Shown here piece by piece: positions 1-9,684 of a stretch of DNA of 64,000 nt (the first letter of the stretch is position 1; each line of letters starts with the position of its first letter). The position numbers and the translations under genes were made by a program. Origin of the DNA: Cladobotryum mycophilum (lineage: Eukaryota; Ascomycota; Sordariomycetes; Hypocreales; Hypocreaceae); the NCBI GenBank assembly GCA_036429605.1, contig CM071591.1:3534001-3598000 (forward strand). The letters run 5' to 3'. The notes beneath the pieces were generated by a model. It saw only the letters and a program-made list of their open reading frames with translations, made no database searches and was not told the origin of the DNA.

Positions 1-765
1 AGGAAACGGATGGACAACGCGTACATGTGGGATATGCAAGAGTAATCCATGCAATCTACAACCACCCTTAGTAATGTGTGTTACGTAGGTAAGCATGTAG
101 AGTTGAATAGGGTTCTACAATGTAAGGCGAGCGAGGCATGTAAGCTTCGGAATATCTTCCTTCACGGCGTACGATGCATGAAACACTGTCCGTGGGGCCA
201 AAGGTAGAACCGGTATAGCCTTTGAATGGATGAGATGCATCTTATCCATGACTCTTGGCTGGCTCGAGCAATTTTTTTAATCTTCTTTTTTTCGCCTTGC
301 TCCTCCGTCCGTAATCCGTAGTAGTTGGCGCAAATGTAACTTTTTTTGGTAATTGGCTTTATCAGAGCGCAAAAGCACCAAAGGGGAAAGGAAAAAGGGG
401 GCGTGCATGTTTTGGGGGTGCGGTTCCATTTTTGCCGCCATTCGCACCCAGAAAATAGCTCATGCTTTTTCTCTCTCGCCTTCTTTCAGGGATTCCGTAT
501 CTAGACAAGTTGCTATAGTTATCGGATGTATCTGATCTGTAACGTTTAGCTTCCGAGGGGGGGAGGTCTTCTTTTGGGGCCGGACCAGCCGTGGCACGCC
601 TGGGCCAATTTTTTTGGGATGGATGCCAGGAGAGTCTAGTAGGTAAGTAGGTTAAGAGAGAGGAAAAAGGGTTCCAGTTTCATTGTAATAGACACCATCA
701 ATGTACCTCGTCTCGATGTTCTTTTATTTATCTACTAATAGTACGCACCCCCCAAGGTTCATTTC
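1..765. other. Intergenic, no gene seen
   Basis: No reading frame with protein-like composition or plausible splice structure was found. Homopolymer T runs occur near 270-290 and 338-350. The right part is the upstream region of the small gene starting at 975. Confidence 0.6.
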
Positions 766-772
766 TATATAA
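766..772 (+). promoter_or_regulatory. TATA box of the 65-aa gene
   Basis: The sequence TATATAA lies about 200 bp before the start codon at 975. It is followed from about 785 to 960 by a strongly pyrimidine-rich leader (repeated CTTCTC, TTTCAACTTTCAAC). That combination is typical of highly expressed genes in filamentous ascomycetes. The role is inferred from position and sequence only. Confidence 0.5.
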
Positions 773-974
773 TGCAGCTGTAGCCTCCCCCTTCTGAAAT
801 CTTCTCACTTTCGATTTTCTTCTCTCTGCAACTTCTACCAACCTCATCCACACGCATATACACCATCCGAAGCCCTCGTGCCTCATCACGCCAACTCTTA
901 ACTCTCCTCTTCTTCAACTTTCAACTTTCAACGAATTCCTTTCGTTTCTCAGAGTTCAAACCAAACCTTCCACA

Positions 975-1262
975 ATGCCTTCTTCTCCCGTCAACGGCAC
1001 TGCCCCCAACCTGGGTGACAACAAGGGCATCAAGTTCCAGATCAAGACTGGAGGCAAGACCTGGGCATGCACTCTCCAGGACCGCGCTCACTAGTATGTT
1101 CCCTTCCAATCAATCCACGATTCCAATCAATGCCATGGGATGAATGGCAGTGTCAGGTTAGAGTTACTGACAAATGACTACAGTGAGCGTACCAAGGAGA
1201 AGACCGGCAGCCCTACCGAGTCTACCACCTCGAGCAGCAGCGCTTCCACCAAGTCCTCATAG
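975..1262 (+). CDS. Small conserved-looking protein, 65 aa, one intron
   Basis: Two exons, 975-1093 and 1184-1262, flank a 90-nt intron with a GTATGT donor and CAG acceptor. They join to a 65-aa protein. The N-terminal half is compact and ordered in composition (IKFQIKTGG, then KTWACTLQDRAHYER), and the C-terminal half is a Ser/Thr-rich tail. There is no signal peptide, membrane segment or known domain, and I do not recognise the family. The start is the first ATG after a CT-rich leader with the purine context CACAATG. The TATA box, leader and clean splice suggest a real and probably well-expressed gene. The product is likely cytosolic or nuclear; its function is unknown. Confidence 0.8.
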
Positions 1263-4103
1263 AAGGGCCGCTGACTCTCCATCTCTCTACCTATCTCACT
1301 CTCACATCATCAATTACCTACCAACCGATACATCACTGCTACTACCATTACAACAACAACAAAACCCTCCCTCTACACGAGAAGCCACGACGAATTGTGA
1401 GATGAGAACTACGGGGGAAAAAAGATTGGCGTTTAGAAGAAACAAAATAATGCTTGCATGTGGCGTTTGGTCCCCACGTTTCGTCGGCCCTCCTACTTCG
1501 GCATGGGCGGCACGAAGCGTGGAGCTTACTATCTGAATTTGTTCTCTTTTCATTATTTGCTCTCTCTTGTTTTTTTTATTAGCGACAAGGCATTTGGAAC
1601 TAGTACTAGAAGGGAACAAGACGACGACGAAAGAATTCCGTTGCGTTCTTGGTTCTCCCTAGAGCTGCTGAAATTGAAAATACCCTTTTTTAAACCACAT
1701 CCCCCGTCCCTTGTTCCCCAGTGCTCCCCCCAGTGCTCCTCTACGTCATATTGTTCCAGCTGTTGGTCCCGAATTCCCTCGTTCAACATGCCAATGGTCT
1801 CTTTTTCCACAAAGGCAGGTGTCCACGTGTGTGGAAACCCCAAAACCTCACCTCCCTATGAGATTGCTACAAGTAGCTTAGTTCTACGTGACTCTCCAAG
1901 CAGCACAATGTTGCATTTCCGAGTACCCTGAGGATTTGCGCTTTTTTTAACCTTTGCTGCAACTCCCCGGTGCCAAGAAGGCTTGATTTTGGGGGAGGGG
2001 GCCAGCAGGAGAGGCGTTTCCCGACTTGGCCGTCTCATCGACGGGGAACCGCTGACAAGTCTGCAGCAGATTTTGGTCTAGGGCTTGCATGGCATGGCCA
2101 AGACGAAAAGGAAGAAAAAAGAAACAAGGCTTTGAAAAAGATGCAACCAAGCTTTACCATTGGATACACACCTCCGGAGCGAGGCGTTGGCCACCAGTCC
2201 CAACCAGGCAACACTTAATTCCCTTCTCTTTGGAGCGGCGAAAGGTCCGTTTCCTGTCAAGAATGTGTGTTTTTTTTGGTTTTGCTTGATTTGTTGCTCT
2301 CAAAGGACTGAGGGAAAAGGATGGATGATGGGGGGCTGGAGGAGGGGGAGGAGGAGGAGGAGGAGGAGCCACACGAACAAATGTGGATTCGAATCCCGTT
2401 CCTAAAAATGGTTTCTCTCATTCCCATTCCCATTCCACTTCCACTTGGAAGCGAGGCCATATTCGTGACCGAGTCAAGTCCTACCTATACTTCGGTCCGA
2501 CCTATCAGATCCCGAGCCTATAACAACCGTAAACCTCGAGACTATCTCTAATTCCTCCCTATTATCTACAAGTAGGTACTCACTACAGGAATGTACCCTC
2601 CCGCAGATTTCTCAGCAGAGCTTAGTTGGTGGTCTTGGCTGTACGACGCCATCGTGGGGGGAGGGGACTAAGCAAAACTGAGACAATTCATCACCAGCCT
2701 CTCCCTATGGAACGTCACAAGAAACAAGCCCAGCTCTGCTATTTTTTTAATCATCTTCCCACACTATTTTTTTTGGTAGAAATTACTATCTCGGCTTTTT
2801 CATTCAGGTGTTTGGTGGCCAGCTGAATTATGCACTCCTGCAAGCCCCTGACTCGTCGCGCGCGTGCAGCACTCGATCACTGGTCCATCTGACTTGAGGG
2901 AGGGGTGTTGTTTTTGCAACCCCAACTCTCTCTCTCTCACCCCACGATAGCGTCACATTCTGCCATGTCGCAACAAGGGATCTGGTGCCCGGGGGATCTT
3001 TTGGTGATGACCTCGCGTTTGGCCGCTAAGGCTGACAATACAGCTGTAATGGTGTCCTACATTGGGCAGGTCGAGACTATTCGAAACGAAACAAAACAAA
3101 AAAAACACGAGGGCTGGGACGGTGAGGATGTGAATGTTTACACACATGTTGTGATGACACATATGATTATTACCCAGTATTATTGTTTTGATGCTTAACT
3201 TTCTTACCGCTAGATGGATACTTCTATGACGGCTTTGAGTGGCATAGGGCGTGTGGCATATGACCACTTCTTTGACAAAGTTTTCTTATAATGCATGGAT
3301 CCCGGGCCCGTCGAACCATCTATGAAATATCCATGTGCGTGGATGGGTATGTGAGCAGAAAATGAACAACACCGGATCAGAGCTTACGACAGGGTATTAT
3401 GATAGTGACAAATAAGATAATTGATGAGATAATTAGAAAGTAAAGAAGATAAGAGGAATGAGAGAGGTCGAGGGTAGCACCAGGAGTCGGGGGAAACGAT
3501 AACATGCGTCCATCTGCCGCGTTCGACGTTCCCGTGTTTGTCCCCCCCTCCCTTCTTGATGGGCTGCAGTGTGCATGCCCAGGCAGCCTTACAGATGCCC
3601 CCAAACAGCCCCCATGAGCTCAACCTTCTCAAAAGACCGTAATCAGCAATGAGTCTCCAATCGAACAACTCATCTCTTTGCACGTCATCCTTGGCATCAA
3701 CATGTTCTCTTATCAGAAGCCAGTTAGAACAAAGTCTCGGCGGCCCCCATCCCCCCAACTCGGACTCAAGGTTGACAAAGCGTTTTGCTGAATTATTGCC
3801 AAGAACTCCTTGTTTTGATTATTTTTTTCAGCCCGTCCAACATGATTTCGACCTCGTGCGAGCTATCCAAAGCTTATAGTTTACTATAGTCACGGACTTC
3901 ATCCATAATCCCCTGCCTCAGTAGAAGCGCGGATACTTCCATTTGCTGAATGGCTGACACAAGCCAAGTCAGGTTACAAAGAGTTCTGCATAGGTTGATC
4001 CGCCCTGTTGTCAAGGGTAGGTAGTAAAAGCGCAGATATTTTGTCCAATATAGATGAACTTGAACCTTCACACATCATCCCTCCATATTCATCAGCATCC
4101 TCC
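1263..4103. other. Intergenic, repeats only
   Basis: Contains the 3' flank of the small gene, a GGA triplet run near 2347-2368, a degenerate TTCCCA hexamer array near 2417-2446 and several T runs. Open frames here are low-complexity or lack ATG starts. No gene can be supported. Confidence 0.55.
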
Positions 4104-4760
4104 TCATCGCCGTCCCGTCCGACCCCCCGGAGCTCTGCCGTACACATCCGCAGCAAACATCCGGAGCTGCATGGGGAACTGGAAATCCCCGTAGTGATCG
4201 ATGATACTCTGCTTTTCCACCGCGCGCCGCAGGTCCCACCACTGATCCGGTTCCATGCCTAGGGCCTCGCACTCCTTTTGCTTCTCCTCGTTCCACCACG
4301 GGGGCAGCATGGCGCGGCGCTTCGCCGTGCGGCGGAGGAACCTCTTGAAGCCGCGGATGCCGCTTGAGCGTCCGGCGTAGATGCTGCCCTCGTCGATGTC
4401 GTTGTCGAGATTGTACAGGTCCTCCACTCGTAGGCGGTACGCATCGATGAGCAGGCGGTATACGTCCCGCTCAGAGCGGCCGTGGAGCCACGTGCCCTTC
4501 TCCAGGCGTGTAAACGGCTTCGTGATGGGTCCGTCCAGGCCCTGTGGCGGCGACGGGCCGCCCAGATCAAAGATTTCCTTTGCCGACGGTGGTGCCGCGG
4601 CTGCGTTGTCCGCCTGGTTCTGGCCGCATATCTTCTTGTGTGTCTTCCAGTCTGCCTTTTGGCAGTCCCGCGAACAGTACGGCGTTGTGTTGCACTTGGC
4701 GCAGCGTTTGAGATTCACCTCTGGCGGGCTCTTCTTGCATGCGGTGCAGGAGTCGCTCAT
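4104..4760 (-). CDS. MYND-type zinc finger protein, 218 aa
   Basis: Single exon encoding 218 aa. A complete MYND zinc finger lies at about residues 5-45: C5-x2-C8, then CxxC, CSRDC and a final HKKIC, giving the C2-C2-C2-HC ligand pattern. MYND fingers are protein-protein interaction modules found in transcriptional regulators and SET-domain proteins. No SET domain is present. The remaining ~170 residues are basic and aromatic (RRFxx-like FKRFLRRTAKRR near residue 140, then repeated WW pairs) with no family I recognise. The start is the first ATG in frame: the frame stays open upstream to about 4895 but has no other ATG. The product is likely nuclear or cytoplasmic; its partner is unknown. Confidence 0.88.
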   Translation of the reverse strand: MSDSCTACKKSPPEVNLKRCAKCNTTPYCSRDCQKADWKTHKKICGQNQADNAAAAPPSAKEIFDLGGPSPPQGLDGPITKPFTRLEKGTWLHGRSERDVYRLLIDAYRLRVEDLYNLDNDIDEGSIYAGRSSGIRGFKRFLRRTAKRRAMLPPWWNEEKQKECEALGMEPDQWWDLRRAVEKQSIIDHYGDFQFPMQLRMFAADVYGRAPGGRTGRR

Positions 4761-6457
4761 TTTATGATTGTCAAGTGGTTTTTTTCCCGTCCTGTCAAAT
4801 TGGGCCGATGAATAGGTAGGTAGGTAAGGTAGGTAAGGTATCTCCCCTCCCCCTCGTTCACTATTCGCAAAAAAATGTGGAGGTGAAGAAGCCAAGGTGA
4901 TAATTTAATTGTCACCTTATTCAGCTGCAGGGGTGGACACGTTCTCTAAATGAGCCAATTGGCAATGAAGGCTTGATTGATTGATGGGAATTGAGACAGA
5001 CGCGACATAATATGTGATGGACATTGGAGGAATGACGATATAAGTACGGAGTTGTGTATATATATATATATATATATATATTGCTTTTGGCCCCTTTTCT
5101 CTGCGTTTTGCTGATCTTCAAAAGATTACATTATTTGAGACATCCCTACGCATTATTGACGGCCTTCAGCCCGCAAGATTACAATTCATCACCATTATCA
5201 GATGCAATAGAATCTCGACTCTCATCAATCCCCACACCTAATATATACACACGCATGTGATTGGTATAAACGCACCGGGAATTATGATCAAGCATAGTAC
5301 CACGTCGCACAAGTAAGTGTCTTGAGAAACATGAATTGAAACTTACAAGGCTCCAAATGACAGCCAAGCTCTTCTTGTAAGCCTAGGTAGATTATCTGAC
5401 CATCCGGAAATTGATTCATCTTCCAAGCTTAGAACTCTGATTAGATCAAAAGCCCTCCTCTTCTCTACCAGCCTGTCTACGGAGTACAGGTAGGTAGCAT
5501 TTCTTCATCATGTATACCAAGTACGACTAGTGCCATTGTGCAGAACCACCTGAGACATGGATCTTGGGGCAGTGGGTCTATGTATAGCGTCTCTCATTCA
5601 TTGCCGTGATGAATTGCATACATAGGATAGTGATGATGCCGATGACGATGAGCGTTTACATACCGCCACTTGTGATTTTCTCATTTTGTAGCCACTTGGC
5701 ATCATGACGTAGTCGTAGCTTTACAATACAAGTGCATTATTTACACATCTCTCGCCTCCATTAAGATTTGTCTGCATGATACTACCAACCCTAGCTAATA
5801 CCTAGCAAGTACAGTAATCGAGAGACATGGTTTCGTGTGGGGTTTATCGTGTTATCGCACATGAGATTTCAAATTAGTACTATCTGTACCTTGATTAGCG
5901 ACCATCGCGCATAGATAACATCCATATTTGTCTTGTTCATCTCTGACATTTCAGCAGCTTGTTGAACGAAATAGCACCTCATCTCGGTTCCTGACAATCG
6001 CAATTTTTCATTCTGGACGGTTCTGGTCAAGTTTGGACAGAATTCAGCATAAAATAAATCTTCACTGGTCATGTGACACTAACATGGGTTCCATCCTTCT
6101 GGTACAAGTAACTTTGGAAGGCCGCGCAGGCGTTACGAATCCGGCCACCCTCTAACACTGCCCAAGGCAACCATCCAAGCGGTAGATACATCGCGGTGGC
6201 AAAGGCATCCCTCGGGCCTACGCAAGCCTCATTGTTTATTTCTCTGTGTGGCTTCGCCTCCGAGACGTAAACTTTGGAGCTTCCTCTTCATTTATTAACA
6301 TATCCCATGGGCTGCTGCTGCTCCTAGATCACTCACTCTTCTCCCCTCACAGCTGTTTTTTGCAGGTTCCAGCTTTGTCTCCGCTCGCTCGTTCGGCTCG
6401 CTCACTCACCCACTCTACCCCTCTTGACGCCCAGGGCCCCCGAGTCAAGAGCCCAAG
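4761..6457. other. Intergenic between divergent genes, no gene seen
   Basis: Shared upstream region of the MYND gene (-) and the membrane-anchored protein (+). It holds an AGGTA/GGTAAGGTA array at 4813-4842, a (TA)12 run at 5057-5080 and TACGGAGT-type motifs at 5045 and 5478. No reading frame looks like a gene. Confidence 0.55.
5057..5080. repeat. (TA)12 microsatellite
   Basis: Twelve uninterrupted TA dinucleotides in the MYND upstream region. Confidence 0.9.
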
Positions 6458-7660
6458 ATGCCTATCAACCATGTTGTCCTCGCCTCTGGGGCTGTGGTCG
6501 CCGTCTCGGTAGCTGTTGCTACTGTCATGGCTGTTTATGAGTCTCCAGAGTTCCGTCGCTATGCGGAAGACGTCCGGCGACGAATCGCTGTGGCCTTTAA
6601 CTCGATGAACGAAGGCTTCGACCCGCCATATAGAGAACCCCGCTTCAATAGGCCTGAAGACGCCGACGGCTTCTTCGAGTCCCACCGCGGCAAAGGCGCT
6701 GAACCCGGTGTCGATGCTGACGATGAAACCCGCCGCAAGCAACGAGAGGAACTGCTCTACTGGAACTCCATTCGCTTAGAAAAGGAAAAGGAAAAAAATA
6801 ATGAAAATGAAAATGAAAATGAAAATGAAAAGCAAGGACTGTCCCGGAGAAATTCTGAAGAGAAGCAAGGCCTGCCACGACCAAGTGTCACCCACAGAGG
6901 ATCAAGCTTTGATGATTTCCTGCAGCCAGACCAGACTGGCGAGCACGGCTCATTTGTCTTCAACAGTGGTGCGGATGTGAATAACTATGATGGGCTCCGT
7001 CGCCGCGGCGAAGGTGCTCGAGGTTTCGCATCGGCCGTCTACGCTAATCCTTTTGCTGATGAATACAACATCGATAATGATGAGATTGATGAGGACATCG
7101 CCCACCAGATTTCCCCCGAGCAACACGAAATCATGTCGGATATCTACAGCGCCACCACTCGCGACCTAGAGGAACGTCCAACTCCCACACTAGAACCTTC
7201 TACGCCATTAGTCGACCTCGCCGCTGTCGCTCTACCTCAGCATTCCCCTATGGAATCGCCCGCCACCCTTGAGCGCGAACTCGCAGACAATGAATTCATG
7301 TCCGCAGGCCAGGAAGATCGACACGAGGCTTACGCATCCATTCAAGCATGGGCTCATGAATCAAGCCGTGACTTTTACTCACCTCTGCCCGAGACCCCCG
7401 TAGCACCCATTTCTGAACCGGAGTTGATCAGCGAAGACGGCTTCAGCGAAGATTTCAGCGACGGGGAGCTCACACCCACCGACTCCATATCGCTTGCCGG
7501 TTCTGGAGAAGACGTTGCCAACGACACGCATGAGTCGGAGCACTTTGAGAACGGAAGATTGTACGACGTCATGAGTGAGAGTGAGGGCATGGAAACGCCT
7601 GCCAGTTGGTCCGAGGTTGGTAGTGTCATCAGTGAAAGCGATGTTCCACCGCATCGATGA
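6458..7660 (+). CDS. Membrane-anchored acidic protein of unknown function, 400 aa
   Basis: Uninterrupted 400-codon frame starting with ATG after a CT-rich leader. Residues ~6-26 form one hydrophobic segment (VVLASGAVVAVSVAVATVMAV), either a signal anchor or a single transmembrane helix. It is followed by a conserved-looking basic stretch, YAEDVRRRIAVAF. The rest is hydrophilic, acidic and probably disordered. A low-complexity Asn-Glu run near residues 112-124 comes from a GAAAAT hexanucleotide repeat at 6802-6831. A short ordered block (FADEYNIDNDEIDEDI) lies near residues 200-215. This suggests a protein tethered to a membrane by its N terminus with a long cytosolic tail. I cannot assign a family or activity. 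Confidence 0.85.
   Translation: MPINHVVLASGAVVAVSVAVATVMAVYESPEFRRYAEDVRRRIAVAFNSMNEGFDPPYREPRFNRPEDADGFFESHRGKGAEPGVDADDETRRKQREELLYWNSIRLEKEKEKNNENENENENEKQGLSRRNSEEKQGLPRPSVTHRGSSFDDFLQPDQTGEHGSFVFNSGADVNNYDGLRRRGEGARGFASAVYANPFADEYNIDNDEIDEDIAHQISPEQHEIMSDIYSATTRDLEERPTPTLEPSTPLVDLAAVALPQHSPMESPATLERELADNEFMSAGQEDRHEAYASIQAWAHESSRDFYSPLPETPVAPISEPELISEDGFSEDFSDGELTPTDSISLAGSGEDVANDTHESEHFENGRLYDVMSESEGMETPASWSEVGSVISESDVPPHR
6802..6831 (+). repeat. In-frame GAAAAT hexanucleotide repeat
   Basis: About five copies of a six-base unit encode alternating Asn and Glu within the membrane-anchored protein. Copy-number change would alter protein length without shifting the frame. Confidence 0.8.
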
Positions 7661-7969
7661 TCAACTCCAGGTTGCATCACACTAAGCTTTACTGCTGAAT
7701 CAAATCCCTACATTTCCTTTCGGTTCATCGGACAAGGCGTTGGTTATTGAAAGATTATCGAGAGACGTTGCGGTCGTGGGTGACTTTCATTCCTTTAAGG
7801 CGTGTTCATTTCATTGTTTCTTAAAAAAGAGTTGTTCGTAGTATGTCTCTGTCTCCATGTTCGGAACTACCTATGTACACATATCTACAGGGTCCAGAAT
7901 TTCCTTGACTAAACAGAAGAACAAACAAAAAAGAAGAAGAAGAAAAAATATCAACAACCATATCGCTCT
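7661..7969. other. Convergent 3' flanks, nothing further seen
   Basis: Short interval between the stop codons of two convergent genes. It contains a purine-rich AAGAAGAAGAAG stretch near 7930-7945. Confidence 0.6.
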
Positions 7970-8761
7970 CTAATCCTGTTTCTTGAATGTAGCAGTGTAG
8001 TCTTTGTATAGTTCATTAACTTTCCTTCCAAGAATTTGTTTCCAGAATTTATCCTCATCATACTCGGTGGTCCTCAGCTTTTCGTTGATGCGTCGAACGG
8101 TGCCGGTGCCAAAGCGGTTCTCAAGGTAGTCTAGGAAGAAAGCTGTGTGCTGATATCCAGCATCCCATTTGCCACCGGCTTCCTTCTTCCAATGTGGTGG
8201 AGCAAGACTGCAGTTGAGCCGTACCCAATCTGCGATGCCCTCGATAAGACCGCCAGGAGCGGTGCCTAGAGCATTATGCTGGAAGCAATGGACAAGCTCA
8301 TGTGTGACGACCCCTGCGATTTCTTCACCGATGCGAGTCGAAGCGATGCCAGCAATGTATTTCAAGGAGAAGTGGATTTCCTTGACGTGGTGATCATCGC
8401 TGTGGCCGATGGTGTATGCAACACCAGGCATATCCTCGAGAATAAGTGTCACCGACGTAGTAGGTGGCACATTGGTACTGGGATCCGATGGACTGTTGTA
8501 CAGCAGCTTCAGGAGATTGTGAATAGCCGTAGTCATACACTCGGTAACGTTGACGGCGCCCAGGAAACGTTCAGCTCCAGCATGCTTGAGGTCACGGACC
8601 TGGAACTGTAGTGCGGGCACAGTGAAGCCGGAGTTCCCTTTGCTGTCAATTTGCTGATCGTCCTTCCCTTTTGAAGCAAGTGGCAGCTGGGATTCCTTGT
8701 GGGCAGCGGGAGGGTTGGGTTTTATAAGCACCATTTTGAAGTCGTTGGCACGTGGGAGCAT
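7970..8761 (-). CDS. BSP-family putative metallopeptidase, 263 aa
   Basis: Intronless 263-aa protein of the plant basic secretory protein (BSP) family, which fungi also carry. The domain spans about residues 48-255. A zinc-peptidase signature is intact: HELVH at residues 154-158, followed by a Gly-rich linker and GLIEGIAD with Glu174. That is the HExxH...E arrangement expected of gluzincin-like enzymes. His162 is an additional nearby histidine. Unlike plant BSPs there is no N-terminal signal peptide; the first 45 residues are hydrophilic and Lys/Gln/Ser-rich, so the protein is probably intracellular or secreted unconventionally. Peptidase activity of the family is inferred, not well established. 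A second in-frame ATG is at residue 10. Confidence 0.87.
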   Translation of the reverse strand: MLPRANDFKMVLIKPNPPAAHKESQLPLASKGKDDQQIDSKGNSGFTVPALQFQVRDLKHAGAERFLGAVNVTECMTTAIHNLLKLLYNSPSDPSTNVPPTTSVTLILEDMPGVAYTIGHSDDHHVKEIHFSLKYIAGIASTRIGEEIAGVVTHELVHCFQHNALGTAPGGLIEGIADWVRLNCSLAPPHWKKEAGGKWDAGYQHTAFFLDYLENRFGTGTVRRINEKLRTTEYDEDKFWKQILGRKVNELYKDYTATFKKQD

Positions 8762-9684
8762 GAGGATTTGATATAAAAAAGATGCTAGGAATAAAGCAAC
8801 GGATGAGATGGTCTTTTAATAAATCTAAATAAGAAGGCAGTGGATGCTATTAAAATGCTTTTATAAGACGGAAGTGAGTGATTATCCAAGGCAATGGCTA
8901 TTTTATATCAAGCACAATTAAGACTGGGGCATGACTACAGCTTCGTAAGACCATGAAGCAGAAAGGGGAAGCTGCTTTGGCGATAATTCAAATGTTGATT
9001 GTTGATGATCGACTCACGCGGGGCATCAAAACAACGGGCCCTCTTTCAGGCGACCCCAACTAATGGCGGGGTAAATCTAACGCTGACCAAGCCACTGGAC
9101 CTACAGGGAATTCAGGGATTGCTTCAGCGGCCGGCCCCACTGACCAATTTCTACAGAGGCCCGCTAGAAGCTCCAGCTCCTATGGGGACGTGGATGAAGC
9201 TGCACCAGCCACATGTGGCAACTCTCTGCGACCCGGCAACAGCATGGTCACGTCACGCCTGTAATTAAGCCCTCCCGCCCGCTCTCCTTTGTTTTCTCTC
9301 GCTCTCTCCCTCTCCCGTAGGGCCCAAAACATATCGAGACAAAAACACACACCACGCGCGACAAGAACATGCGAAGCCAAAACCCCACCCAATGCCAACA
9401 CCATTTCGACAGCTCCCGCGCATAAAAACATTGTCTGAGACTTTTTGAACATTCTCCCCTGATCATAAGACGGAAATAAAACTGAAAAAGTGAGTGAATT
9501 GATTGTCCCCCTCCCTCGGTTCGTTTGCGACAAAAAAGCATGCATGTGCTGATGCATATGTGTGTCTCGTGAGAGACATCATATCGCTGAGCCGGCTGCT
9601 TGACAACAACCCAGTGCTTGCGCAACACTTCAACTAACACTGAATGCGTCCAAGAATAGAATCACATCGAAGAAATACGGGTTC
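8762..9684. other. Divergent promoter region of BSP gene and STU1
   Basis: Upstream of both genes. It contains a TATAAAA box on the minus strand and a C/T-rich leader (about 9268-9325) ahead of STU1. No gene seen. Confidence 0.55.
8859..8865 (-). promoter_or_regulatory. TATA box of the BSP gene
   Basis: TATAAAA on the minus strand about 100 bp before the BSP start codon. Assigned from sequence and distance only. Confidence 0.4.

Noticed and set aside
1458..1931. 157-codon frame after the 65-aa gene
   Set aside because: Lies in the 3' flank, is phenylalanine- and serine-rich low complexity, and has no motif.
2387..2400. GGATTCGAATCC resembling a tRNA B box
   Set aside because: Flanking bases cannot form the T-arm stem and no A box or acceptor stem is present; it is just a palindrome.
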